From Berghia stephanieae (lineage: Eukaryota > Mollusca > Gastropoda > Nudibranchia > Aeolidiidae), in assembly GCA_034508935.3 (NCBI GenBank), contig CM067449.1:620137-684136 (forward strand): DNA of 64,000 bases, read 5' to 3'. The notes under the pieces were generated by a model, which made no database searches, was not told the origin of the DNA, and worked only from the letters and a program-made list of their open reading frames with translations. Positions 32,666-45,400 of the stretch are shown here, piece by piece. The position numbers and the translations under genes were made by a program. The stretch's first letter is position 1. Each line of letters opens with the position of its first letter.

Positions 32666-33716
32666 CAGTCTATTCGATGCTTAATGAGAGAAGTTTGACA
32701 ATAATTTTTAAAAATTTTCAAAGTTTAAAACTGAGTAAATGGCTTGTAATTTTTTTTTTTTAATTATTATTATTATTCATCATTTTATTTTCTTGTAAAG
32801 TAAGTATGGCCTGTAGTTTGACCAAAGAAATGGAATGAGCTGATAGGATATTCATAATTTAAAACATTACTACAAGTATGTTTGCGACTTGGATGTAATT
32901 TTGTTTCTGTTGTACATATTGTACAGTTGATGATAGAATTGTACGGGGCATCAGAATATTAATGATAGGAATTTATTCTATTTGTTGATGCGACTAATTA
33001 TTCTTATTATGCTGTTGGAATTAATATCGTGACAATTTGATAAGTATTAGAAATAGCCGATGGATGTCTGATGAATTGAGATTTATGAATTGATATATTA
33101 TATAATTTGCATTTACTATGGTCGTGGATTTTTATGCATCTTCACTTCATGATTATATTATACAGTCCAATAAGTGTCGGCCAATCCCCCTCTCCTTGAT
33201 GAATTCACAGGTCCTACTACTTAACAAATTTTGCTTAAATCCCTCTCCGTCTCCAAGTCTCCTTCTATTCATCTTTTTTTTTTTCTTTTTTTTTCACACT
33301 AATTTGTACCTAATTAACAGATTTGACCAACTGTTCGTCATGAAATGTTTTTTTTTTTTTTTTTTTTGTATGGTTGTTTGTTATCTTCATCTACTTGCAA
33401 CCAAAAAGTTGATCAATCTGCTAGCATTAGCATGCAACAAAAAATATACTGACTTCAGACATGTATTATATATATATATATACGAAATTCTGGGTGAGTT
33501 TTTTTTTTTTGTTTCCTCCTATATGGGCAGGGTGGGAGGTCACTTATTGTGTCTTCTATACCCTGTTTAGTGTTTTCTAACAACCCTTTAAAACAAACAA
33601 TATACGAAATTACGCTCAGAACTTGAAAGTACCCCAATAAGAAGCTGATAGGATTCTGAAAAACTGTCTTCCAGTTCCCCAAATCTCACCTCCCTTTCTC
33701 AATAATTGATAAAAAT

Positions 33717-33761
33717 AATGGTAATGATAATAAACATAATAATAATAGTAATAATAATAGT

Positions 33762-33800
<39 letters not shown>
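33717..33800. repeat. (ATA)n microsatellite
   Basis: AATAAT-type repeat with AGT interruptions. Confidence 0.94.
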
Positions 33801-33803
<3 letters not shown>

Positions 33804-34711
33804 TCAACAATAAGTGGATCAGACTTTGTTGCCTATATGGTATCCTGTCATCTGGACGGCTCTGATGCTTGCACATGTTAGTTGATTACAACTACAACCG
33901 CCTCAAACGATTTCTGTTGTTGCAGCTAGCGTGACGAATTTAAATTGGACTGTATATATACAAATGATATACGTTTATATATAATATACGTTTATATATA
34001 TATACGTTTATATATATATATATATATATAATTATTTTTTTACAAAATGAGATAATTTTTATATGAGCTGATGAGCCAAAAGCCATAATGATTCAGTAAA
34101 TGCATTTTTATACTTTACTTTCAAGAACTAGATTGACTTAGTTTTCTTAGAAGTAGGGTGAGGCTTTGAAAAAGGTGCTGTCTTTTCATACCCGTATGGC
34201 TAATGTTCTCTTCCTTCTGACTTTCTATAAGTGTTATGTTAAGACTATTTGTTTTTTATCCAGCTATAAATGTGACCTTGGCAGAGAGGAAAAAAATAGA
34301 TTTATTTACCTTTTTTCTCTCTTTAAAATTATTTTATTTTAAATCACTGTGTTGTTATGTTGTTTTTTTTTTTGTTTTTGTTTTGTTAATACATATTTAA
34401 TGATTGAATGTTATCCTGATTTTTGCAGCGACAGTGTTTGGTGTCTGGGTGGAACTTTCATTTGACAGATGTGTACCTAGCTGCTAGGACCCCTATCCCC
34501 TCCCCCTTCCTTCCTCAAACTGCTGACTTTAAAAAAAAAAAAAAAAGAAAGAAACAGCAATACTTTGTGGTGATCGTTGCAAAACGATAAAACTACCTTT
34601 CCTTGAAATGTTACTTTTTGTCCTGTTGTGAAACGAGACATTTGACTTTGCAAAATCTTGGTTTAGGTATTTTTTGAGAAAGACAATATCAGTTTCTTTC
34701 TTTTTGGAAGG

Positions 34712-34955
34712 AGTTCCCAATTGTTCATTTGGTAAAGCACTCAATTTGTGGGCTAATGTTGGATGGTATTAATCCCAGGTTCAGTCAATGTTTTTTCTTT
34801 CCATTTTTTGTTTGACTTCACTGTTGTCCCATTAGTAAATTGGGTAGTGGTGCCTCTTAAATCGGACAGAAAATAGTTTGTGATAGATTTGCATCCTAAC
34901 TAATGCAACAGGAAATAGGATAAATTATAGTTCCATTGGCTTCATGATGACTGAA
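34712..34955 (+). mobile_element. SINE family S2, copy with tRNA-like head
   Basis: Head TTCATTTGGTAAAGCACTC and CCCAGGTTCAGTC (B-box-like). Body AAATTGGGTAGTGGTGCCTC, then GTGATAGATTTGCATCCTAA. This is the copy that shows most clearly that S2 is tRNA-derived. Confidence 0.7.
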
Positions 34956-35635
34956 AAGAATTACTTTATTTGACTGAAAAGAATTACTTTATTTTTCTTG
35001 GGGTGGGATTTTTGTTGTTGTTAGTGGTTGTAAATTAAGCAAGACTGGACATTTATAAAAGCACTACCAACAATCCGTTTATTAATCTGAATTGGAAACT
35101 TGTGTCTGTGTCCCTTCTGTATTTTCAAGAATGTAAAACATTTTCATTCCCTTTTATAAGCGTTCTAAGGCCTGTTGGGCTACTATCCAACAGCATGAAT
35201 TTTCCGTTTTAGCTAAGCTTAAACTGGACGTAAGAACCGATTGTCTGCAAAACGAGAAGCAGCAATTTTGACAAAATAGGGTGGCCTCTTTTATGAATAG
35301 CATTCTCCCTCTCCCTGCATCCCTCGTATTGTCACTGAATTTCTTTTGTCATTGTTGATTTTGTGTTGTCGGTGGCTGCTGAAATTGTTCTTCTCACTTG
35401 ATCAGCCTGTGAACAGCTTGGTTTGAAATAATGATTACAATTTCGTTGCCTCTGATCAGAAACTCATGCTGCTGTTTGTGAAAAGTATGTTGATATATCA
35501 ATCTGTTAATTACTTTTACCTGATTTTATTTATGTGATGTTTTATTTTCTTTCTATTTTGTTATTGTTATACTGACGTTTAGTTTTTTACATATGTTGTC
35601 ATACACGTTGATGATCTGTGGTATATTTTTTCAGT

Positions 35636-35740
35636 TTTTAAAAAAACATCATAGTTATGTTTTATACAACGATATACATCATAGTTATGTTTTAGACAAT
35701 GATATACATCATAGTTATGTTTAGACAACGATATACACGT
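35636..35740. repeat. Short tandem repeat, three units of about 31 bp
   Basis: CATCATAGTTATGTTTTA followed by GACAACGATATA, repeated three times with small changes. Confidence 0.9.
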
Positions 35741-36714
35741 TTATTTACACTTTCTTGTTGATGTTATTGTTTTTATTTTGTTGGATGATTCTGCTGTGGT
35801 TTGATTTTGTTTTGTTATATGCCAGTATATTTTTATTTGGCTTTTCATATATTTTGTTTTTAGATAACTGCATTTTAAAATTGTTAAAATTTTTTAATGG
35901 AATCGCATTGTTCCGAAATGTTAAGTTTTATATTGCAATTTTTTATTGATTATTTTACGGTCCTTGCAATCAAAACTCTTTATTACCTAAAGGAAAAACA
36001 ATCAGAAAACACGTTTATTTTGATTTGGTGTGGCAGGCAGTTAATGAGAATCCAACTGTTAAAGGGTTTCTCCTGTACCTTTTATCTATGTGGCTTTGTT
36101 TCTATGTTCACTTCTCCCCAGACAAGACTGGTTTTGCCTAGTCCAGGATCCTTTGTTAAGATGGAACAGTCTTTGATGAAGTTTTCATTGTTATGTTTAT
36201 TTATTTTTAGTTTATTGACACTTAGTAAAAATTTGTCTGTGTCCCTCTTACCTAAGATTCTGGACATTTATCTTGTGGAAGTGTTAGGTTGTCTGAGACT
36301 AGATGCATGAAAGGATTTCTCTTGGATTTACTAATTGAAAAAAAATAAAAATAAAGTTAATTGTGGGAATGCTTCCTATATATTTTTAATTATTCTTGAG
36401 GCATTAAAGCACAATTATAATCTAGATCCATACTACTGATAATGATAGTAGAAAGATGAATCTCCTCCCTTTTTACGAGTACTAAAACGACCTAACGCGA
36501 GTGGGATGAAAGTTCTAAAACACATAATGAAGCAAAGCCCCATTAAATCTCAGCCATGTGTGATTGTGTCTATCAAAAACAATCAGTTTTGTTATCATTG
36601 TGCAACATTTTGTATCTGCAGCATTTATCATGATTATCATGCTATGTAATTAATGCAATACTAAACTGCTACAAGCTGTGGACTGTAAAAAGTAATAAAC
36701 CAAATATGAATATA

Positions 36715-36985
36715 ATAACAGCTTCAAAAAAGAACAAAATGCCAAACACAAAACGTTACAGACTCAAAACCCTTCTTCAGCCAACCACAACAAAAAAAAA
36801 ACAAAACAATGAAAACATAAATATATTACAAAAAATTCTTTTTTTTTTACCAATGTATTTATAATAATCATTGGGGTGGGGAGGCGGTTTGCTGAAGAAG
36901 GGTTTTGAGCCCGTAACGTTTCGTGTTTGGTATACATGTATTGTATTGTATTGTTTTGAAGCTGTTATTATATTCATTTTTGTAA
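36715..36985. repeat. Inverted pair of a short dispersed repeat
   Basis: The right arm holds GCTGAAGAAGGGTTTTGAGC and CGTGTTTGGTAT; the left arm carries the reverse complement (CAAAACCCTTCTTCAGC). A single related copy lies near 3287-3345 (GGCTGAAGAAGGTTTTTGAG). Family unknown. Confidence 0.8.
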
Positions 36986-37009
36986 TTAATGTAGTAGGTT
37001 ATGAATGAG

Positions 37010-37347
37010 CGGTGGTTGGATGGGAGCATCACCCTTGAATCATATACCTATGATGTTCGCATGGGTGTACGATCCGATAGTGATGTCGTTTCTTCTTCTC
37101 TTTACTAGCCTATCCTGCTTCTTTGGTTTGTGATTGTATTTTGACAGGGATATTTTTTTTTCTGTAAATCTTCTGCCTGTTTGTTCTTGGTTATTTATAA
37201 TTTAGCTTATGATATCTTTAGGTTATGATTTTGATTTACATTTGTACTATTTTTGTTAGATTGCTTGTTTTTTTTTCAGCGGTCTCTCATATAACCTCAA
37301 TTGTGTTGGAAGAGACCTAAAGCAACAAACAAAAACAAACAAAAAAA
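37010..37347 (+). mobile_element. Retroposon family P1, copy 1 (338 bp, A-rich tail)
   Basis: Starts CGGTGGTTGGATGGGAGC and ends in CAAACAAAAACAAAC plus an A run. Flanked by a 13-bp target duplication GGTTATGAATGAG (36997-37009 and 37348-37360). Target length and tail mark LINE-mediated retroposition. No protein frame. Confidence 0.92.
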
Positions 37348-38334
37348 GGTTATGAATGAGGTTGTTTTTATTATTTGTTAAAGATAGTTTTGTACATTAA
37401 ACGTGTGACATGTTACTTATGATTAGTATAATACAAATGATAAAATAACTGATGACGTAAGAGTGAAATAAACATTGTAAAAAAATACCTTCTACGTCCA
37501 TCTCGTGTGATTATTATTTGTCATACTCGTTTTGTTACTTTTTAATTTGAATCGAAAGTGAAAGTGAAAGCATATTGCGTTTCAACATAAGAAAATACAG
37601 TTTTTGTCAAGTTTCAAACGAGTAGGGATGAAAAGTGTGATGTCAAAAAAACTGGTTCCTATTTCATTGGAAGTGTAAACCCTTTCTTCCGGATTACCGG
37701 ATACATACCCTGTGTAATTCATATTCTGGTGTCAGAGTGGTGGTACATGTATCATATTTTCATGTTAAATATAATATCGTTTAAGAAATCCTGGGTACAG
37801 AAAGGTATGTGCCTATTGAATACAGAGTCAGAGAATGTTCACACAAACACATGATCACATTGAAAGAGTAAATTTTTTTTAAGTTGTAGAACACTCTCCC
37901 TAAAAGTTCTGATAGAGCTCCAAGTGACTTTTTCACTTTTTCCCTTTTCATAAGACAAATGAAATGCTGATAAACAACCAATTATTTGTTTGCCAATATA
38001 TGATCCTCTCATTTTTCATTGGCACTGATTAACCTAATATTATATCTATTTGTACGTCCTGTCCTTCGTAAAACAAACAATCAGCACTCATGATTTGCTG
38101 CACCCGTGTAATAACACGCTTTCACATGTTCTTAAGTTGGCAATGAGAATGAGTTGAGAAGCATATATGATGCAAGGTTTGTGAAGCAGCTAAACTACTC
38201 TCTGGAGAAAATTTTATTTTCTTTCTGTTGCTCATCCAGCAAATTGGTCCCTTCAGTCTATTGATTTGAGAAAGCACTTGCTTCACAAAGTAAAGGGACT
38301 AGTATCTGTACTGGGCACAGTTTAGTTTTCTTTT

Positions 38335-38400
38335 GACCCCACCCTCCCCTCTCTATCCACTCAGCAGTAATTGGGTAACCGAGTCGAAAATCTGATGGAA
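38335..38400 (+). mobile_element. SINE family S2 fragment
   Basis: CCACTCAGCAGTAATTGGG, then ATCTGATGGAAATTACTTTG, matching the S2 body. Confidence 0.6.
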
Positions 38401-38403
38401 ATT

Positions 38404-38735
38404 ACTTTGTGATAAGGGGCAGTGTGGCTCAGCAGTAGTCTTTGCTTCATACCTGAAAGGTATCAAGTTTCATCACCCGCCACTGTGGCCTTGAGCAAGT
38501 CACCTCGCCCTAGCTCAATTTGCGGCTGATTCCAGTCTTCCCTTAGAATAGACCCTAGAGACAAATTTCCCCAGTACTCAGGTGTAAAACGAGTACCTAG
38601 CCATTAACAGAGTTGTCTCTGTCGGAAAAAATTGTAATATCACCCAACAGGTGTCAAGTCTCGTTCTACATGTTACTGTTCTTTGTAAAGCGCTGTGAGA
38701 ACATTTAGTGGATATTGCACTATATAAAAACACAA
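38404..38735 (+). mobile_element. CORE-type SINE sharing its 3' half with the tRNA-Pro SINE
   Basis: Head GGGCAGTGTGGCTCAGCAG, then the CORE-like block TGGCCTTGAGCAAGTCACC. From about 38580 the body (GTGTAAAACGAGTACCTAGC) and tail (GTAAAGCGCTGTGAG, ATTGCACTATATAAAA) match 2965-3150. Confidence 0.82.
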
Positions 38736-39344
38736 ATTGTTTTGTTAGATTTTTATAAGGAAGAATGGGATAGACAAAGGATTGTAGATACACATAAAAT
38801 CACACCAAAAAATAAAAGTATAACAAAGACTCATATAGATTACACAAGGAGATACCAAGGGCAATCTATTGAAAGTCTCACCCAAAAAAAAAACTCTGGG
38901 TCCCCCCACAAAGAGAGACACTCCAAATACTAACAAAACAATGATATCAATAACAAACAATATAAAGATGATAAACAAGGGAAAAAATATATATCTTAAA
39001 TTTGACGGTTACTCTCTTGGCTAAGGACTCCAGTCGGGGTTAAGACAAAAAGTGTAATGCCAAGAAAAAAACATGGCAGAGGAAAACATAATATATAATA
39101 TAGGTGTACAGAAGACTCAGCAAGAATGACCTAGCCATCCCACTATGGAAAGTCTAAGCACCCAAAACCCAATGACACAACATCAAGGGGTTGGAAATCT
39201 ATGTTACCATGCCTTTCTGTTCTTTCTGACACTCAAAAGAAGAAAAAAGGCAAAAAGAGGGGAAACAAAACGGAAGGGGGACATTTGCAGAACCGGTGAA
39301 AAGAGATGTAAACAAATCAGATTGGCTTCTTTTTAAAATACTGT

Positions 39345-39350
39345 TTTATT
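39345..39350 (-). terminator. Candidate poly(A) signal of eIF3m
   Basis: AATAAA on the minus strand, three bases beyond the TAA stop. If used, the 3' UTR would be only about 20-35 nt. A weaker or later signal may be used instead. Confidence 0.4.
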
Positions 39351-39353
39351 AAA

Positions 39354-39455
39354 TTAATTTTGTTGAACTTGAGATTGAATCATTTGAACATTTTTGAAGT
39401 TGGCATCCAAGTTGGCGAGGTTGTTCTGCCAGCTGACCAGATGTTGTTTGATTAC
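39354..39455 (-). CDS. EIF3M: eIF3m last exon
   Basis: [20 protein letters not shown] then [13 protein letters not shown] and TAA. Acceptor ctctccag. Corresponds to human QLYDTLNAWKQNLNKVKNSL. AATAAA begins three bases after the stop. Confidence 0.9.
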   Translation of the reverse strand, partial: VIKQHLVSWQNNLANLDANFKNVQMIQSQVQQN

Positions 39456-42400
39456 CTGGAGAGATACAAAAGAGTCGGATGTAAACAAAGAGATTTATGT
39501 TTTTTTTTTTTTTTTTTTGTTTGTTGCTTTAGGTCTCTTCCAACACAATTGAGGTTATATAAGAGACCGCTGAAACAAAAAAAAAACAAGCAATCTAACA
39601 AAAATAGTACAAATGTAAATCAAAATCATAACCTAAAGATATCATAAGCTAAATTATAAATAACCAAGAACAAACAGGCAGAAGATTTACAGAAAAAAAA
39701 AATATCCCCTGTCAAAAATACAATCACAAACCAAAGAAGCAGGATAGGCTAGTAAAGAGAAGAAGAAACAACATCACTATCGGATCGTACACCCATGCGA
39801 ACATCATAGGTATATGATTCAAGGGTGATGCTCCCATCCAACCACCCGCAAAGAGATTTATGGAGTGGACGAGATTGGTGGTGGTTGACATCTGTATCGC
39901 TTATTAGTTTAAATTGATATTAGACAATGAAATCAAATCAGTTACGATTTCCAAGAATTTTCAAAGTTTGGAATATTCATGAGATATTCCAACACAATAG
40001 ATCTGCCACCAGCACTATTTTCAACAAACATTTTGGGCACAAAATCCAAAACTGAGGGAAAAACAAATCTGAATTTGGACCAATTTGGTTGTTTAAAAAA
40101 CAAAAAACAAAATGGAAATATGTATAGTGGCGCTGTACCAATAAATCGTTTTTGCAATGTTGTCACAAAAATAATACAATAATAAGCTATCCGTAAAAAA
40201 AAAAATTTTTTAAAAGGAAAAAAATAGTTTTTGTCCGTTTCCAACCAGTTAAATAATGTAAAATAAACCAAAAACTGGCAATATAGCTCCACAAGAATAG
40301 CAGAAATAATTTCTCAAAGGTTTTTTAAAAAAGTATGGACGGAGCCTCAACTTACTCCACTATAAAAAAAAGCTAAAACTACTATCATTTTCACTGTAGA
40401 ACATTGGGGTTTGTGTGTGTTTTTTTTTGTTTATTCTTATTTAATCCAGAGAAACAGATGAAAGAATTTTTTTTCTTAGTTTTTTCCAAATAATTTAACA
40501 CTGGAGTAGTATTTTTGTGGCAAACGTCACAACAACAAGCTTTCGGCATATCGTCATGTACAGATTAAATCTTTAAAAATGGCAAGTCTGTATCAACTGG
40601 CCTGGGAAAATTCGTAGTTTTCACAGTAGACATTACAACTACCTTTAATAATCTTTCATTTATTCCCAAAGCAGACCATATGGAACCATATTTCCATTTA
40701 ATACAGTACCAGACACCTTTTTGCACTAACACTCTTACAATATCCGTCACCGTCTATAGTCTGGTACCCATTCACACCTCAGTTGAGTGGGGCATGTCAA
40801 TAAAGTGCCTTACCGTACCCAAGAACACAATGTCTGGGCTAGATTTTCCATAACTGCCAACCATCCAATCACTGATCACACTTACCATTGCTTGACTTTT
40901 GTGGCAAGACGGGATACGTTAATCGTTAATCGCTGAGTCACACATATCACCACAATAAGACTTTATTGAAAACTGAAATCTCAAAGCTTTTTTTTTTTGG
41001 ACAGTTTGTGAAAAATACAGAAGCCCATAAAAAGAAAGGAAACATTGGGACACGACTTTACCTGCCAATGGTGTTTGTTAAACGTCCTGAATGTGGTTGA
41101 GCTAACGATCACTTTCTCTTGAATTTGGTCAATACGGGCACGCACAGTCTTGGTTTTGAGAACTGTTAAAGACAAGCAAAGAGAGAAGGTAAATAAATAA
41201 AAGAGGGAAAGTGATAAAATAATAATAATAATAATAATGCTGAAAACTTATATAGCGCTATAACTCCGAGACACCAGACTCTAAGCGCTTAAATTACAAA
41301 TTACTTTGGCTGAAACATACTCATTCACACACACAAGCACACACACACACACAACACAACACACAACACAAACCAAACCTATCTTGCTTCTCATACCATC
41401 TACTAAAATCGAAACAAATATGTTTTAAGCGAACGTTTAAAAATAGACAAAGATTCTTTTTCACGAATGCTCTGCGGTAAGGCGTTCCAAATAGAGGGTC
41501 CGAAATGAGAAAAGGATCTCATTCCAGCATTTTTCCGAATTCGAGGGACAACTAGTTTTGTGGAATCACTGGCCGAACGTAAGGGGCGGGGTTTTGAATA
41601 TCTTTCAATTAGTTCTGAAAGGTAGGAAGGGGCAGTACCTTCAAGACAACGATACACTAAAACACAAGCTTTGAATTTAATTCTTTTCTCAACAGGCAGC
41701 CAATGCAGGTCATGAAGTAGAGGTCCGGCAGAGTCGCACCTACGCTTCATAAATACTAGTCTGGCAGCGCTGTTTTGGACAATCTGAAGACGTTTCAGAT
41801 TGTATTGCGAAACGCCAAACAACAGAGCATTACAATAATCCAATTTCGATAGTACGAGGGACACAACCAGGTGCTTGGTCACATCCTCAGATATGAACCG
41901 TCTAATGGAAGCAATCTTTTTTAGTTGGAAAAAGAGAGATCTAACCAAATTATTAACCTGATGCTCCATCGACAGTCCAGAGTCTAAGAATGTGCCAAGG
42001 TTTTTCACTTTGTCAACAATTTGAATAGAGGCATCCCCCAACTTCAAATCTGTTTCACTTTTCCACTTCCTGTTCCCCACGTACAGCACCTCCGTCTTAT
42101 CATCGTTCAGTTTCAGTCTGTTCTCATTCATCCATTTCTTAACACTTTGGATACAATTTTTACTATTGGCTGATACTTCTTGTAAATTTCTCATATTGGA
42201 AACGCAGTACAATTGCGTATCATCAGCGTATTGATGGTAAGACAGACCAAAACTTCTGATGATTTTAGACAGAGGGCCAACGTACAAAACAAAAGAACGG
42301 GTCCAAGTACTGAACCCTGGGGAACCCCACAATCAAGAAAGATTTCCTCCGATCTATATTCATCCACCGTAATAATCTGTTTACGATTAAACAAATATGA

Positions 42401-45400
42401 CCTAAACCAATCAAGCGCTGCACCAGACACGCCATAAGTAATTTCAAGACGTTTGAGAAGAAGATTGTGATCAATAGTATCAAAAGCAGACGATAGGTCA
42501 AGCAAATTCAGCAAAGAACATGAACCATTGTCTATAACAGAGAGGAGATCATTAACAACCCTAACAAGTGCGGTTTCCGTCGAATGATGTTGCCTATAAA
42601 CATAAATGAATTAATTAATGGATAGCTGCTATTATGTACATTTTTTTCTCTTCTTTTTAATGGTTAAATTTTGTTTGGTTTTTAGTTTTTATATTACTTT
42701 GTGATAGACGTGATTGACATCCTATTATCTAAAGGTAATGTAAAATGTTGCTGCTGGAAGCTCGAAGAAATAAATAATAATGTGAAATTGATTGCAAGCT
42801 TCAATCTAATTACAAAAACAGATCAAATGAACGTTTCAGGTTTCCCCTTTATCAACAAGACAGAATGAATGAAGCACCTCAGATGAATGAAATAATGTGG
42901 TAGTGCGTAGTTTTAACTACGCCACTACCACATGATTTTATTCATATGTGGTGTAGGTATGTTTGGACTATCATGTGATATAATCTAGATTTAGAGCCTG
43001 TTCTGTTCCTTGTTTTTATTTACTAGTCTAAAAAGCATAATCCTGTGACTTAGGAATCAAACGGTTCAAGTACAGGGAAGTAGATGAGCGGAGATAGCGA
43101 TTCGGATCATGGATAGAAAGAAGAGATGACAAGTAGTTGGGACCAGTGCCATGGATGCATTTGAAACAGTAACAGAATTCCTATTGTACAAGTAGCACAA
43201 TCAGTAATCAGCACTCACCGTCAATGATAAACTCCTCAACCTGGTCCTTCTCCAGCATGAGTTCATCCTGAATGAGTCCAAAGTCCATCTCCTTGTGGTT
43301 CTCGCACATTTGCATAAAGGTCAACAGACGCATCTTGCGCATGTTCTCTTGATGTGACGGGCCTATATTTTACAAGTAAATGAAAACAGTCTTTAAAATC
43401 AAATGTATCATATCTCGTATATAGATGTTAAAGTGACCTCTGGTTACAAGTGCCATTCAACTCTTTATAAGGAAAAAAATAATTATTTTACCTGTGCCAT
43501 GAAAATCAATATATGCAAATTAGTTTGCTCCCCTACCCGTGTCACCAAATCAACAGACTAACAATAATCCTGTTATTTGGCATCAAGTCATGTGATCTAA
43601 ACACACATGACCAGTTAGTTCAAAGATAGGTCATTCTGTGTTTTCCTCAAAATCTCCTCTATCACAATTATATAGTTAGAGAGGGTGCCTTAGAAACCTT
43701 CAATTGAGTCATAATGCTCAAACAGAGTTAATCTCAGTTAATGTAGCCTTCAGTGGCCAGTTGCAATTTCTTGTCACTTTTGGATAGGATGTCAGTCTAT
43801 AGGAAAGTAGCTTCTCTACAAAACATTAAACACTTAGCTACTCAACTGCTGCATAAATTAGATACCTTTCAAATTACTTGTAAACCCCCCCCCCCCCCCC
43901 CCCCCCCCAAATAAGCTTAAAAAGTAATTTATGAGGGAGATATTATTTTCTGGTTCTTACCAGCTGGTTTTGGTGAGAAAAATTACCTGAACTTATCTAA
44001 TCTCAAAGATTTCCTGACACCATCAAAACTAAGCAAAATGCATTCTCAAAAGAAATATTTTCATCCTTTCACGTCTTACCCACCTAGTGAAGTGATGAAG
44101 TCTGTGTTGTTTTTATAGAACTGCATGTATTGACTAAGCTTCCCTGATACGAAGATTGTGAGTAACTGAAAAAAATAAAAGGTAAAGAGAATTAAGGTTT
44201 CTCTGAAGTTTTTCTATAAGATAAAGAACACAAATTCAATATGGTGCAAACTTAAATAAAAAATTGAAAATAACACAAAAGCATGGAGAGATAAAGCAAC
44301 TACACTACATGCAGTGAAAGAGCAGAGATGGGATGAAAATGGACAGGAGAGAAACAAAAGGAGTTTGAGAATAATTGAGATTGATAGATTAGGACTATGT
44401 AATTAATAGGGGATGCCACTTGGACCTATTAAAATTTCCTGAACTTTTTGCATCTAATTGCAATTATCAAAAGTGATTTGAAAAAACAAAAATCAACATA
44501 CTAAAATCTGCATGTTTCATAAAGACAGTTTTAAAACTGTTCACGGTTGCAGGTTGTTACTTGATTACTCAAAAATGTTCTGATCCCCAGCATCCTGCCA
44601 CTTAATAAATACACAATGTGGAGGAGGGAGGCAGGGGTGCCAGCAGATGTCTCTTCAGAAAAGATTCCAACAATTTCCAAAGGACTAAGTCAAATCCTTA
44701 ATTTCTGTAAAAGTTGAAAATTTGTTGTAATTTTTTTTTAAATTAGAATTTTCTAGAAAAAAAAAACAAAACCAACCACTTTAAAATGTAGTGCTGATGG
44801 TGACAAAAAGTGAAAAAGGAGGAAAAGTTTAAACAATCGTTTTTTAGGCCCTATTTTAATTGCCTTCAACCCCACTTATAGAGCAACTGAGATGACAAAC
44901 TATCATTGATACTCTAGCTAACTTATGGAGAATGGGAAACTATACCTTTTGTTCCATCACACATCAAGTATTTTACTACCAGTACATTTGATTGTGGGAC
45001 ATGTAATTATTTTAAAAAGAGGAAATACCTCATCTGACACAAAAATCACGGATTTCCGCGGATCTGAGGAAAACCATCTACACCGATGTATAAATAAATG
45101 GCCAACTCCATTTGAAATCTTAATTTTAATGTGTTGGTAAAGTAGTTACTAAATGGGCAAGGATTGGGACAACCTGAGGAGAATCAATGATATAAACTGG
45201 AAAATAATAAAACCCAAAAATCACTTACATCGTGGATAAGTTCGCCTTCTAAAAATTTGACAGGTTTGAGAGACAGGAGATGGTCCATGAGGAAAGTGTT
45301 GGGGTCTCCCAGGCAGGTAACAATACATTTGTGAGCATCATCTCTGGCCTGTGATGCATTCTCCACTGTGTAAGTTCCCAATAGCTCAATCATGACTTTC

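Larger units (their letters stand above)
27986..39353. other. Intergenic region between convergent LRP5/6 and eIF3m
   Basis: No host gene is supportable. It probably contains the LRP5/6 3' UTR just after 27985; AATAAA occurs near 30011 and 31308 but neither is proven. The rest is repeats, listed separately. Open frames here are mostly low-complexity or within repeats. Confidence 0.65.

Noticed and set aside
35755-36310. Phe/Leu-rich frames resembling membrane proteins
   Set aside because: AT-rich sequence with T runs; no family likeness and no splice context.
39360-39647. 95-residue + strand frame
   Set aside because: It is the antisense of the last eIF3m exon followed by a retroposon.
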